A stretch of 64,000 nucleotides of DNA from Clostridia bacterium (GTDB lineage: Bacteria > Bacillota > Clostridia > Oscillospirales > Acutalibacteraceae): contig JAFODS010000046.1 of the NCBI GenBank assembly GCA_017380575.1, forward strand, positions 1 to 64,000. Reading direction: 5' to 3'. This document shows positions 22,476 to 30,514 of the stretch, piece after piece. The number at the start of each line of letters is the position of its first letter. Position 1 is the stretch's first letter. The notes under the pieces were generated by a model, which ran no database searches, was not told the origin of the DNA, and saw nothing but the letters and a program-made list of their open reading frames with translations. The position numbers and the translations under genes were made by a program.

Positions 22476-23246
22476 TTATTTAATAAAACCTAATATAGCT
22501 AATATAAGAGCAACAACAGCTATAACTGTTCCTGACATAGCTATATTTTTGATTTTGTTAAGTTCTATATCATGTCTTTTATCAATATTTTGCTGACGTT
22601 TGATTTCTGTATCGTGTTCAATATCTTTCTTTTTACCATCTGCAATTTGCTTGTCATGCTTTTTATCAATAGCATCCTGCTCTGCATCAGTCTGATGGAT
22701 ACGAACAATTTCTTCCTCATGCAATTTAACTGCTTTTTTATTTTCATTAATTTGCTCAGACATTCGGTCTTGTTTTGAAAAAGCACTTTCTTGTTCACGC
22801 AGAAGTTTTACAACCCCAATTAATTCTTCACGAGCCTTTTGTGATAGCTCTTCTTTTGAAGCATTTTTCAACTTGCTTTCAAGTTCAGAAATAACTAACC
22901 TGTTCATAGCAATACTTGAAGTTCCCAAAATCAACAAGTATCTTAAGCTATCGGTCAATTTTTGTTGATACTCAAACAACATTTTTTGTGTATCAACTAT
23001 AACCGCTTGTGAATCAGCAAGGCTCCTGACGGCATCTTGTGTAGAAATAATCGCCTCTTTAGTTTTAGAAGATTTTATAGCACTTTGTTTTTCGGCAGCT
23101 TCTTTCGCAATAACACACTTCTGTTCAGCTTCAACAATCAAAGAATCGATTTCAGAGATTGTTTTAAGTGTTTCAGAAACAGCCTCAGGCATTTCTTCTT
23201 CGCTTATTTTTATATCTAATATAGGAGTTAAACTTTTGTCCTTCAT
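22476..23246 (-). CDS. Coiled-coil protein with C-terminal transmembrane segment
   Basis: About 256 aa. Two long helical stretches (about residues 20-110 and 130-235) with heptad-like Ala/Leu/Glu/Lys spacing, the second very charged with a run of His-Asp and Lys-His-Asp units (KHDKQIADGKKKDIEHD). The last 20 residues are a transmembrane helix (VIAVVALILAILGFI). A TTG at 23261 directly after the previous stop is an alternative start; ATG 23246 is preferred. No family recognised. It probably self-associates and sits at the membrane, and may form a complex with the 487-aa protein encoded immediately upstream. Confidence 0.6.
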   Translation of the reverse strand: MKDKSLTPILDIKISEEEMPEAVSETLKTISEIDSLIVEAEQKCVIAKEAAEKQSAIKSSKTKEAIISTQDAVRSLADSQAVIVDTQKMLFEYQQKLTDSLRYLLILGTSSIAMNRLVISELESKLKNASKEELSQKAREELIGVVKLLREQESAFSKQDRMSEQINENKKAVKLHEEEIVRIHQTDAEQDAIDKKHDKQIADGKKKDIEHDTEIKRQQNIDKRHDIELNKIKNIAMSGTVIAVVALILAILGFIK

Positions 23247-23261
23247 ATTTTCACCGACCAA

Positions 23262-24722
23262 TTACAGAATTGAAAGAATATCTTCAGCAAGATTTTTGTT
23301 TTTAGTTTCAAGTAAAGTTACATCAAGATTTTCAATTTGACTAATACTTTCTTGTGCTGCTGCCACATCTTTATACACTCTCAGAGTACATTTATTTAAA
23401 GCTTCATAAAAACTATCCACAGACATATCAACATCTTTTACCGCAGACCAAATTAAGGTTTCGCCACTGTAAAGCTTTGCGCCTGAAAGATATAAAGCTT
23501 CGTTTTTCAGTTTCATCTTTTCCTTAAGTTTGCGGCTCTTTTTCATTCCCATAACAACATCGGTACCAATAGCAACAGTAAACCTTCCGATACCAACAAA
23601 GTTTAATCTTAAAACTGTTTGTCTGCCAAATTCAACCATATTGCCTTTAGAATGAATCGCACCTTCAATTAAGGTATCTGCTGTATCGATTGCAACAAAA
23701 GTTCCAACTGAAACAGTAATCATACGTTCAATTGTCCTGTTACCAAAAGGCACTGTTTTGTGCCAATCAATATCTTTCACAGAACAGTTTTGTTTCAACT
23801 CACCGACAAGCCGATTAATGAAATAAAAACCTCTCACTAAAGCTTCATTTATCAAAACCGGAACAGTTTGTTTACCAAGTTGATGTAAAATCCCTAGTTC
23901 TCCTCTAAGGTCAATTTTATGAATTTGAGGTTTTCCATCTAAACCTTTTAATATCTTTCCGTTTTCATCTCTATCAGCAAGAAGTGTACCATTAAAAAGT
24001 TTTGAAACTTTCAAACTCAATTCATTAACTTCATTCTCGTTATTAAAAATTGGTAAAGCGGAAAGAAGTTTTACGACAGATAATATCGGGCCGGGAACAC
24101 CTGTGCCTTTTCCGGCAGAATTTTTTGAACCTGCCATATCACTCGCCATATGTAGTATCCAATAAAAAAGTCCAAATATAATTTTTTGTGGAATTGTTTC
24201 ACCGATAAAAGTTAAATCTGTAATCGGAACCGGAGGCAAAAAAACACCATGCTCATTTGTTCCATATGCATGCTTGGTAAATTGAGTCAAAAGAGAAAAA
24301 ACTAACCCGATGGGAGAGGCATGATGAGCAAAGTCTCTGAGATGATGTTGTTTTGCACCACCAAGCTTATTGTATACACTGTCGCTTGGTGCACCATATT
24401 GCTCAAGGTGTCTTATTGCACCTTCTAATCCTTCACCTTCATACCCACGCAATCTTGCAACATGTTCTACAAATGAATTGATTTTTTCACTTGACCATTC
24501 ATAACCTTCCTGAAGACTGAACTCACCGACAAAAAAGATATCAATTAATCCTGCAACCAAACCACTGACAGCAGCGAAAATATAATCAGTTTTTTCAGCC
24601 TGATTTGTGTACTTATCAAGTTCAATATCTAATACATTTAACTGCTCGTCAATTTCTGATAATCTTTGCTCAATTTCATAATTGAAATCAGATGATATTT
24701 CAAAGCGTAAATTTTCAGCCAT
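23262..24722 (-). CDS. Large unknown protein with conserved His/Asp clusters
   Basis: A 486-aa protein, first gene of the operon. ATG 24722 is chosen over 24785 because AGAGGTG precedes it and the longer start would overlap the promoter. An N-terminal coiled coil (about 8-40) is followed by a hydrophobic segment (YIFAAVSGLVAGLIDIFFVG). Next come QHHLRDFAHHASPIG and LHMASDMAGSK, both rich in His, Asp and Ser in hydrophobic surroundings, suggesting a membrane-associated metal or phosphoryl-transfer site. Two further hydrophobic helices follow. I do not recognise the family with certainty. It may be a membrane effector of the defence operon; that is inference from context. Confidence 0.55.
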   Translation of the reverse strand: MAENLRFEISSDFNYEIEQRLSEIDEQLNVLDIELDKYTNQAEKTDYIFAAVSGLVAGLIDIFFVGEFSLQEGYEWSSEKINSFVEHVARLRGYEGEGLEGAIRHLEQYGAPSDSVYNKLGGAKQHHLRDFAHHASPIGLVFSLLTQFTKHAYGTNEHGVFLPPVPITDLTFIGETIPQKIIFGLFYWILHMASDMAGSKNSAGKGTGVPGPILSVVKLLSALPIFNNENEVNELSLKVSKLFNGTLLADRDENGKILKGLDGKPQIHKIDLRGELGILHQLGKQTVPVLINEALVRGFYFINRLVGELKQNCSVKDIDWHKTVPFGNRTIERMITVSVGTFVAIDTADTLIEGAIHSKGNMVEFGRQTVLRLNFVGIGRFTVAIGTDVVMGMKKSRKLKEKMKLKNEALYLSGAKLYSGETLIWSAVKDVDMSVDSFYEALNKCTLRVYKDVAAAQESISQIENLDVTLLETKNKNLAEDILSIL

Positions 24723-24756
24723 AAGTACACCTCTTAAATATAATAATCTACTTACT

Positions 24757-24785
24757 ATTATAACAATCGAAAACCAATATTGCAA
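24757..24785 (-). promoter_or_regulatory. Promoter of the seven-gene defence operon
   Basis: Minus strand TTGCAA (24785-24780), 17-bp spacer, TATAAT (24762-24757), 34 nt before the first start codon at 24722. Confidence 0.65.
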
Positions 24786-25071
24786 GAAAAAATAAAGCGA
24801 AAACTAAATTTGCATTTAAAATGACTATAATGTGCATATAGAGATTATGTTGGATAAGCGGTGCTTGTACGGAAGTTTTCAGATTATATTCACATCAAAT
24901 ATATCGATATATATACTTTCCCTTATACATATAAATGTCGGAAACCGTAAAATGTAACACAAAAACTTTCGTTTTCTCGAATTTTCTACATTTTACACAG
25001 TATGGGATAATACACATTGTGCAGTATTACGACATAAAACGACAAGAACCAACCGAAAAGGGGAGAGTATA
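24786..25071. other. Intergenic stretch without recognised features
   Basis: AT-rich DNA between the defence operon promoter and the terminator of the DUF3990/HTH operon. No ORF, repeat or RNA motif that I can support. Confidence 0.4.
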
Positions 25072-25111
25072 AAAAATCCGACTGACACCTGATTGTTCAG
25101 ATATCAGTCGG
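25072..25111 (-). terminator. Terminator of the DUF3990/HTH operon
   Basis: Arms ccgactga / tcagtcgg; on the minus strand the stem is followed by ATTTTTTATA, 7 nt after the HTH gene stop. Confidence 0.75.
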
Positions 25112-25117
25112 TGTGCT

Positions 25118-25762
25118 TTATTCAATTATGTCTTCAACATCACAGCCAAGAGCTTTTGCTAAGCTTAACACAACGTTCACTTGTGCTTTACTGATGTCAT
25201 TTTGTCTTTGCTCATAAAGCTGAATCATACGAAGTGTTACACCGGATGCATCACTTAACTGCTGTTGGGTAAAGCCTCTTGCTTTTCTGATTTCGCTGAG
25301 CTTTGATTTTCGACTTTCTTTATTTCTTGCAATCACTTCGTTTGCAGCTTCAACAAACTTGCTGACATCTGCTTCGTGGAGTATATACATTGAAAAGACA
25401 GTGGAAAGAGTAAGACCGTCTTTGACGATGTCTTCAAATCTCTGATTTGTTATCCACTGATAATATGCAAGAATCCAGCCCGCCCAATATTCTCTGCCCT
25501 TAAAATCAGAATATGAAGGTTCTTTCTTTTCGTAGAAAACATTGGTGGCGGTGAGAACTGCATCAGCAAGCTCATAACCCGACATTCCGCCCACATATTT
25601 AGGATTGCCTTTTGCAAAACGTGAAGCAATACCTGAAGATATAAACCAACCGAAGAACTCGTCAGGGTCAAACCCTAAATCGCAAACGGCATAGTCCACC
25701 ATATCTCCAAGATTCTGCATTGCATCATCCAAGTACAACTCGCTGTAAGCGTTCATCATCAT
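25118..25762 (-). CDS. Helix-turn-helix antitoxin/regulator partner of the DUF3990 protein
   Basis: A 214-aa protein. Residues 1-145 form a DUF3791/DUF3990-partner-like helical domain; the C-terminus (about 150-214) is an XRE helix-turn-helix (KARGFTQQQLSDASGVTLRM then VVLSLAKALGCDVEDIIE). It is coupled to the DUF3990 gene with a 38-nt overlap and starts at the first of three ATGs, after AAGGGTGG. By analogy with type II toxin-antitoxin pairs it should neutralise the upstream protein and bind the twin palindromes in the promoter. The toxin-first order is unusual but seen in such pairs. Confidence 0.75.
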   Translation of the reverse strand: MMMNAYSELYLDDAMQNLGDMVDYAVCDLGFDPDEFFGWFISSGIASRFAKGNPKYVGGMSGYELADAVLTATNVFYEKKEPSYSDFKGREYWAGWILAYYQWITNQRFEDIVKDGLTLSTVFSMYILHEADVSKFVEAANEVIARNKESRKSKLSEIRKARGFTQQQLSDASGVTLRMIQLYEQRQNDISKAQVNVVLSLAKALGCDVEDIIE

Positions 25763-26423
25763 TTTTCCACCCTTCTCTGATAATATCTAATATATATTTT
25801 TCAGTAAGTACAGAGCCTCTGCTTTTTTCTTTCTTAAATTCATCTCTTGCCGCTGAATCACGTGCGATTTTTTTCGGCAGATACATTTCGTTAGGAGCAA
25901 CAGTTGCTTCCATAAATTCGAATGCATCAAAAGCCTTCTGAGAAATCGCAACTACTTGTTCGCCTAACTTGCCGAGAATCATTGCTTTTTCAAGCTGTGA
26001 TATAGATATAGTATTGTTCAGGAATGCATTTGCAAACGAAAAATATGCATCATCTGCCCGGTAACCTTTTATAACATCGTATTTTTTGTAATCAACAGCA
26101 AAGTTATCGAAGATGTATTCCTTGGCCTGAGTTGCGATATCTCCACTGATACGGAACTGTCGGTTCTCGAGCAATACAAACAACCAGTTGAGAATATTGT
26201 ATTCGCCGTTTGTCAACGAAAGAACAGAAAGACCGGTGAGGTCGAGACTGTATTTGTTTGCGTAACCGTCACTTTCTGATGAACATGCCCATTCTTTTGC
26301 AAGCTCTTCATTTTCGGTACAGTAAAAACCGAGACCGTAATCATTATTAGGATTGCCCATTCCCCAAATAGGCTTTTCAATAATTTTAGATGAACCGTGA
26401 TAAACTATAATCTTCTCTGCCAT
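25725..26423 (-). CDS. DUF3990 (ADP-ribosyltransferase-like) putative toxin
   Basis: A 232-aa protein. The N-terminus VYHGSSKIIEKPIWG and NDYGLGFYCTENEELAKEWA are the hallmark of DUF3990, a family with an ADP-ribosyltransferase fold: H/YHG for NAD binding, DFG.GFY.T and the WA helix. Later residues (SQKAFDAFEF) fit the family end. It probably modifies a host target when freed from its HTH partner. AAAGGAG precedes ATG 26423. The promoter is nearly perfect and overlaps two identical palindromes, so expression is tightly repressed. Confidence 0.78.
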   Translation of the reverse strand: MAEKIIVYHGSSKIIEKPIWGMGNPNNDYGLGFYCTENEELAKEWACSSESDGYANKYSLDLTGLSVLSLTNGEYNILNWLFVLLENRQFRISGDIATQAKEYIFDNFAVDYKKYDVIKGYRADDAYFSFANAFLNNTISISQLEKAMILGKLGEQVVAISQKAFDAFEFMEATVAPNEMYLPKKIARDSAARDEFKKEKSRGSVLTEKYILDIIREGWKNDDERLQRVVLG

Positions 26424-26444
26424 AAGTATGCTCCTTTCTCGAGG

Positions 26445-26463
26445 TATCGTTACAACGATAGTT
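26445..26463. promoter_or_regulatory. Operator O1 (palindrome) of the DUF3990 operon
   Basis: tatcgttacaacgatagtt, exact copy of 26481-26499, with inner arms atcgtt / aacgat. It lies between the -10 element and the start codon. Confidence 0.8.
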
Positions 26464-26476
26464 GTTATCTGCTTTT

Positions 26477-26505
26477 ATTATATCGTTACAACGATAGTTT
26501 GTCAA
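26477..26505 (-). promoter_or_regulatory. Consensus promoter of the DUF3990/HTH operon
   Basis: Minus strand TTGACA (26505-26500), 17-bp spacer, TATAAT (26482-26477): full sigma-70 consensus. Operator O2 fills the spacer. Confidence 0.92.
26481..26499. promoter_or_regulatory. Operator O2 (palindrome) of the DUF3990 operon
   Basis: Second exact copy of tatcgttacaacgatagtt, 36 bp (centre to centre) from O1 and lying between the -35 and -10 boxes. Binding here would block RNA polymerase. Confidence 0.85.
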
Positions 26506-26561
26506 TGCTTTGTGTTGAAATTCACGGCAGAGAGATTATTCTCCCTGCCGCCGTACTTCGG

Positions 26562-26711
26562 TTAGTTATAAATTATATCGTGATTTACGATTTCGGTGGC
26601 TCTGCTGCGAATGTTATTCATCCGAGCAACCCACTCCATTTGGTTATCCGCATTGAGTTTTTCTGTCACGCCCTCACGCTCCGCCATCTGCTTTACGAGC
26701 CGAAAAAGCAT
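26562..26711 (-). pseudogene. TnpV remnant (C-terminal 49 codons)
   Basis: On the minus strand a short frame (RLVKQMAEREGVTEKL ... MEWVARMNNIRSRATEIVN) aligns to the last ~50 residues of the intact TnpV at 28612-28965, e.g. EWVQRMNNIYQRATEIVN. The first two thirds are missing and no ribosome site precedes it. It marks the end of an older mobile element that sat here. A hairpin (cggcag / ctgccg, about 26525-26552) follows it. Confidence 0.75.
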
Positions 26712-26792
26712 ATATCATAAGCTTACTTATTTACAGTTGATATTAAATTTTAACTCAATGAAATAAAAATTATTAAAATTAAATCATAGAGC

Positions 26793-26832
26793 TTGCATTA
26801 CATCATTCGTTGTGATATAATGCAGATGTAAT
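26793..26832 (+). promoter_or_regulatory. Promoter and operator of the AbiE-like operon
   Basis: TTGCAT (26793-26798), 17-bp spacer, TATAAT (26816-26821). Inverted arms attacatc (26797-26804) and gatgtaat (26825-26832) flank the -10 region. AbiEi-type antitoxins bind inverted repeats at their own promoter, so this is a likely operator. Confidence 0.65.
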
Positions 26833-26843
26833 GGGGTGAACTT

Positions 26844-27821
26844 ATGAATAAAACGCTTAATTATTTAAAAGAAATTTTTGGAAATAATTTGAAAACAGAA
26901 TACAATAAATTTTATAACGCATTTCCTATATACATGACAGAACGATATGTTTTTCATTTTGTTTCTATTTCGGGAGATTCGAAGTCTTATGTTCTAGTAA
27001 AGCCTCTCCAAAAATTAGAAATAAATATTACAAATTTGAAAAAGCAGCAAAAACAAATTATGGGACATTCTAATTCTATTCCTGTCTTTGTTTTCGAAGA
27101 TTTGCGTTTATCTCAAAGAAACTCACTTATAAGAAACCAAATTCCTTTTGTTCAACCAAATAATCAGATTTTTATTCCAAGTGTCTTGTTAAATCTTTCT
27201 CAAAAAGAAATCGTAAGTAAAGATTATGCTGAATACTTTTCTGTCGCAACGCAAGTGGTTTATATATATCTTTTATTGAATAATGTATATGAAACAAATG
27301 CTCCCAGACTTGCAAAAGAAATACCCTACTCGACTATAACTATAAGTCGAGCACTAGCAGAACTTGAAAACAGAAATTTAATTCAAACTGAAGGAAACAA
27401 CACAAGGAAAATTTATAAAGTTGAAAACAAAAAAGAGTGTTTTGCCAAAGGCAAGGATTATTTATTTAATCCGGTAGACAGGGTTTACTATGCGAACTTG
27501 AACTTAGATCATCAGCAAATGTTTATTTCCAATGAAACAGCATTAGCAAGACTAGGACTCACTTTAAATGAAAGCAGAGGACTATATTATGCAACAACAG
27601 CAGCGCAAATGAAAGCTATTGACAAAACTAACCTTTTAAATAAATACGATATTGAGGATGATGCCTATATCACGTTGGAACAATTCAAATACAATCCGCA
27701 ATTTTTAAGTAGAAATCAGTATATTGACATTATTTCACTTTATGCTCAAATGAAAAATATAGATGATGAAAGAATACAAATTGCACTGGATGAATTATTA
27801 AAAGAGGAAGATTTAATATGA
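26844..27821 (+). CDS. AbiEi-like winged-helix antitoxin/regulator
   Basis: A 325-aa protein. A central winged helix (about 130-180: VVYIYLLLNNVYETNAPRLA then YSTITISRALAELENRNLIQ) is preceded by a domain that may bind substrate or DNA ends, and followed by an AbiEi-like C-terminal domain. It lies upstream of, and overlaps by 4 nt (ATGA), a nucleotidyltransferase-like gene, the layout of AbiE type IV toxin-antitoxin systems. GGGGTG lies before the start. It probably represses its own promoter. The N-terminus is longer than in classical AbiEi, so it may be a distinct subfamily. Confidence 0.7.
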   Translation: MNKTLNYLKEIFGNNLKTEYNKFYNAFPIYMTERYVFHFVSISGDSKSYVLVKPLQKLEINITNLKKQQKQIMGHSNSIPVFVFEDLRLSQRNSLIRNQIPFVQPNNQIFIPSVLLNLSQKEIVSKDYAEYFSVATQVVYIYLLLNNVYETNAPRLAKEIPYSTITISRALAELENRNLIQTEGNNTRKIYKVENKKECFAKGKDYLFNPVDRVYYANLNLDHQQMFISNETALARLGLTLNESRGLYYATTAAQMKAIDKTNLLNKYDIEDDAYITLEQFKYNPQFLSRNQYIDIISLYAQMKNIDDERIQIALDELLKEEDLI

Positions 27822-28555
27822 TTAGCGTTAACGGATTAAACAAATTTAGAGATTTTTTCAAAGAATATAACAATAATTATGTTCTAATTGGTGGCACAGC
27901 TTGTGCGATTATTTTTGATGAAATAGGTGAGGACTTCAGAGCCACTAAAGATTTAGATATTGTTTTAATTGTCGAAAACATTAACGTTGAGTTTGGAAAG
28001 AAATTATGGGAATTTATTAAGGAAGCTGGGTATACAATTGAAGTAGGACAAGAAAAAAGATGCTTTTATAGGTTTAAAGGTCCTAAAAATTCTGACTATC
28101 CTAAAATGATCGAGTTGTTTTCTAGAAACGAAAGTCTAATATTGCCGGAAGAATCTCATATAATACCAATTTCTATTTCCGATGAAATATCAAGTCTATC
28201 AGCAATATTGTTAAATAATGATTATTACGACTTTATGATAAGTGGAAAAAGAATAATAGATGATATATCTGTTCTTGACGAAAAACATCTTATTCCGTTT
28301 AAAGCTAAAGCATGGTGTGAACTTATAGAAAGAAAAAACAATGGTGAAGAGGGACAATCCAAGCATATTGCCAAACATTGCCGAGACATATCAAATCTCG
28401 TTTCACTGCTGCCTCCAAACACAAAAGTAAAAACATCTGGAATGGTAAAACAAGATATGGAGAAGTTTATCGAAGATATTTTGGATAGTGAATATGTTCC
28501 CAGAAGTATAGATGCGTTTAAGTTACATAAATTACTAACGGAAATATATTTATAA
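27818..28555 (+). CDS. AbiEii-like nucleotidyltransferase toxin
   Basis: A 245-aa protein with a nucleotidyltransferase fold: YVLIGGTACAIIFDE (about 21-35), then FRATKDLDIVLIVEN, where ATKDLDI supplies the D-x-D metal site of the G-[GS]-x-D-x-D superfamily, and a third acidic residue near KMIELFS. In AbiE the NTase-like partner blocks growth during phage infection and the upstream regulator counteracts it. No further gene follows; a terminator lies 25 nt downstream. It may modify tRNA as the related MenT/AbiEii toxins do; the target is not readable from sequence. Confidence 0.78.
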   Translation: MISVNGLNKFRDFFKEYNNNYVLIGGTACAIIFDEIGEDFRATKDLDIVLIVENINVEFGKKLWEFIKEAGYTIEVGQEKRCFYRFKGPKNSDYPKMIELFSRNESLILPEESHIIPISISDEISSLSAILLNNDYYDFMISGKRIIDDISVLDEKHLIPFKAKAWCELIERKNNGEEGQSKHIAKHCRDISNLVSLLPPNTKVKTSGMVKQDMEKFIEDILDSEYVPRSIDAFKLHKLLTEIYL

Positions 28556-28579
28556 GATCATATAATGCAAAAAAGATTA

Positions 28580-28612
28580 AGCCCGTCGATTATAAGTCGA
28601 CGGGTTTAGTTT
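28580..28612. terminator. Two-way terminator between the AbiE-like operon and the mobile element
   Basis: Perfect arms cccgtcga / tcgacggg, with T-rich tails on both strands (gtttagtttt on +, cttaatctttttt on -). Confidence 0.85.
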
Positions 28613-28965
28613 TATGCATATATCAGTTCTGTGTTTACAATCTCGGTTGCACGTTGGTAGATGTTGTTCATTCGCTGAACCCATTCGAGTTGGTTTGTTT
28701 CCTTGAGTTCCTCGGTCACATTTTCGGCTTTTGCGATTTGTGTTACGAGTGTGTCGAAAAGTTCTTCTGCCTGCTTGTCAATCTCTGCGAGGTGACTCCA
28801 GAGTTTACCTGCCGAGAAGAGCTGAGTAAAAAGTACCTGTTTGTTTTTCTGCAGATACAAACCGTGAGCTCGTCCCCATTTACCGAGTCTGATTTCCTTA
28901 GCTTCGGTTGGTAAGGTGAGATTCGGGATTTTATAATCTCCGACCTGTCTGTAAGTGATGTTCAT
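28612..28965 (-). CDS. tnpV: TnpV family transposon-encoded protein
   Basis: A 117-aa protein of the TnpV family first seen on clostridial mobilizable transposons. It has the typical IPNLTLPTE start, LGKWGRAHGLYLQKNKQVLF and the end LEWVQRMNNIYQRATEIVN. Its role is not established. AAAGGAG precedes the start. It is the last gene of the mobilizable element's operon, and a truncated relative sits at 26562-26711. Confidence 0.85.
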   Translation of the reverse strand: MNITYRQVGDYKIPNLTLPTEAKEIRLGKWGRAHGLYLQKNKQVLFTQLFSAGKLWSHLAEIDKQAEELFDTLVTQIAKAENVTEELKETNQLEWVQRMNNIYQRATEIVNTELIYA

Positions 28966-28977
28966 AATTTTCTCCTT

Positions 28978-29244
28978 TCATTTTACAAATACATCGTGTG
29001 TGAATTTTGCTCCGAGTCTGAATCCTGAAATAAAACTGTCGGCAATACTCATGCTGAGAAATTCAGTGTATAAATTTGTGTATTGCTGAAACAACTTCTT
29101 TTCTTCTTCGGACAGTTTTTCTCTGAACTCATCTTCGCTTTTAACAAGTGAGTTCAGTTTCTTTTTAAGGGAAGAGCCGAGCTCAGAACGGAGTTCCTGT
29201 GGCTCTATGTTGCCGTAATAAAATTCTTCAATAAAGCTTTTCAT
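28978..29244 (-). CDS. DUF6809-like small helical protein (88 aa)
   Basis: An acidic helical protein (EEFYYGNIEP, LSEEEKKLFQQYTN, FISGFRLGAKFTHDVF) typical of small accessory genes of clostridial mobile elements. The final FRLGA motif is characteristic of this group. Function unknown. Gap of 12 nt to tnpV and 6 nt from the relaxase. Confidence 0.65.
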   Translation of the reverse strand: MKSFIEEFYYGNIEPQELRSELGSSLKKKLNSLVKSEDEFREKLSEEEKKLFQQYTNLYTEFLSMSIADSFISGFRLGAKFTHDVFVK

Positions 29245-29250
29245 ACCGAC

Positions 29251-30444
29251 CTACCTTTCTTCTCTGTCTTTGTGTCTTTGCCTTGGTGTGGGTTTTGTAC
29301 TGAACGATTTTGTGTAACGTGCCTGACGATTGTTCCATTCTATTTCCTTTGCTTGTGAAACAAGTGTGTTTATCTGCTCATCTCCGAAAATTTTGCGAAG
29401 CAGTTTGTGGTCCTGAACCTCTCTGTTGAGTTCATCGTTGCGGGATAACAGTGAACGATTTTCTTTTCTTAATCTTTCTGTTCGCTCTTCTGCAAGTCTT
29501 TCGTAATACTTTCGGTCTTTTACTCTGTCCTGAAGATGAATACAAAGCAGTACCGCAGCTTTCGCAATTCCGATAATTTTTTTGAAAAGCGGTTCAACAA
29601 TTTTTGTTTTGTAAGCTTTTGCAGTCATAAGGGGAGAGGGATCCGGCAATTTGAATTCTTCCTCTTCATCAAAATTCCTGTGTATTACGTCAATATCAAT
29701 TTCAAATTGAGTCAGACTTTCTACCTGTTCTCTGAGCAGGTCAACTTTTATATTCAGTTCCTGTGCTTCGTCTGTGAGCTTTTCGACTTCCTCGGAACGC
29801 ATTTTCTTTTCGTAATCATAAACCGATAAGTGTTTTTCGTGAGTGCCTTTTTGCTCCCATTCGATACCGTAACGCTCCATAACGTTTGAAAGCTCTTCCT
29901 TTTCTGACTCAACCCAAAGGCTCCATTCGGTTTCGTGTTTTGAATTTCCGACAAAACCCTGATTCGATAAAGCTTGTTTAAGAGATACTCTTGTGTCAAG
30001 TCCGCGTTTGCTTTTTGTTGTGAATGGAACAAAGTCAATGTGCAGATGCGGGGTTGCTTCATCCATATGAAGATGAGCAGAGAAAACTTTCAGGTACGGA
30101 TTGCGTTTCTGAAAATCCTGATAATACTCATCAAGTATTTTTTCGGCGAGTTCACCGTCGGAAGTTTTTGCATTCATGTTGTCACAGTTACCGACCTGAA
30201 TTATGATTTCGTGAAAAGTTTTTTCCTGTCTGCCTGAACGGATTTTCTCATAGTAGTTTTCAATTTTTCTGTCAGCACGTTTTTGCTTTTGGTTATATCT
30301 TCCGAGTGCATCGTCGAATAGCTCATGATACACCTCTTTGATTTTTTCATTGCAGTATTCGGTGTTCAGGTGAGTTCTCTCGGGATCTGTATTTTTTGCA
30401 TTGAACTCACGGCTGTTATGATTGACCGAACCTTTTCCGACCAT
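29251..30444 (-). CDS. MobV/Pre-type relaxase
   Basis: A 397-aa mobilization relaxase. The N-terminal catalytic domain has HNSREF (about residues 9-14) and the HUH-like metal site HLHMDEATPHLHIDFVPF (about 135-152), diagnostic of MobV/plasmid recombination enzymes. The C-terminal third is a coiled coil. It nicks oriT and leads single-stranded DNA into a recipient through a helper element's conjugation channel. No good ribosome site precedes ATG 30444, so translation may start slightly elsewhere. The palindrome-rich DNA just upstream (30520-30701) is the likely origin of transfer. Confidence 0.88.
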   Translation of the reverse strand: MVGKGSVNHNSREFNAKNTDPERTHLNTEYCNEKIKEVYHELFDDALGRYNQKQKRADRKIENYYEKIRSGRQEKTFHEIIIQVGNCDNMNAKTSDGELAEKILDEYYQDFQKRNPYLKVFSAHLHMDEATPHLHIDFVPFTTKSKRGLDTRVSLKQALSNQGFVGNSKHETEWSLWVESEKEELSNVMERYGIEWEQKGTHEKHLSVYDYEKKMRSEEVEKLTDEAQELNIKVDLLREQVESLTQFEIDIDVIHRNFDEEEEFKLPDPSPLMTAKAYKTKIVEPLFKKIIGIAKAAVLLCIHLQDRVKDRKYYERLAEERTERLRKENRSLLSRNDELNREVQDHKLLRKIFGDEQINTLVSQAKEIEWNNRQARYTKSFSTKPTPRQRHKDREER

Positions 30445-30514
30445 AATACTTATTGTTCGTCTTATACAATCACTGTCCTTCTTCTTTATAATCTACAAAC
30501 CTTTTTTGTTCTGT

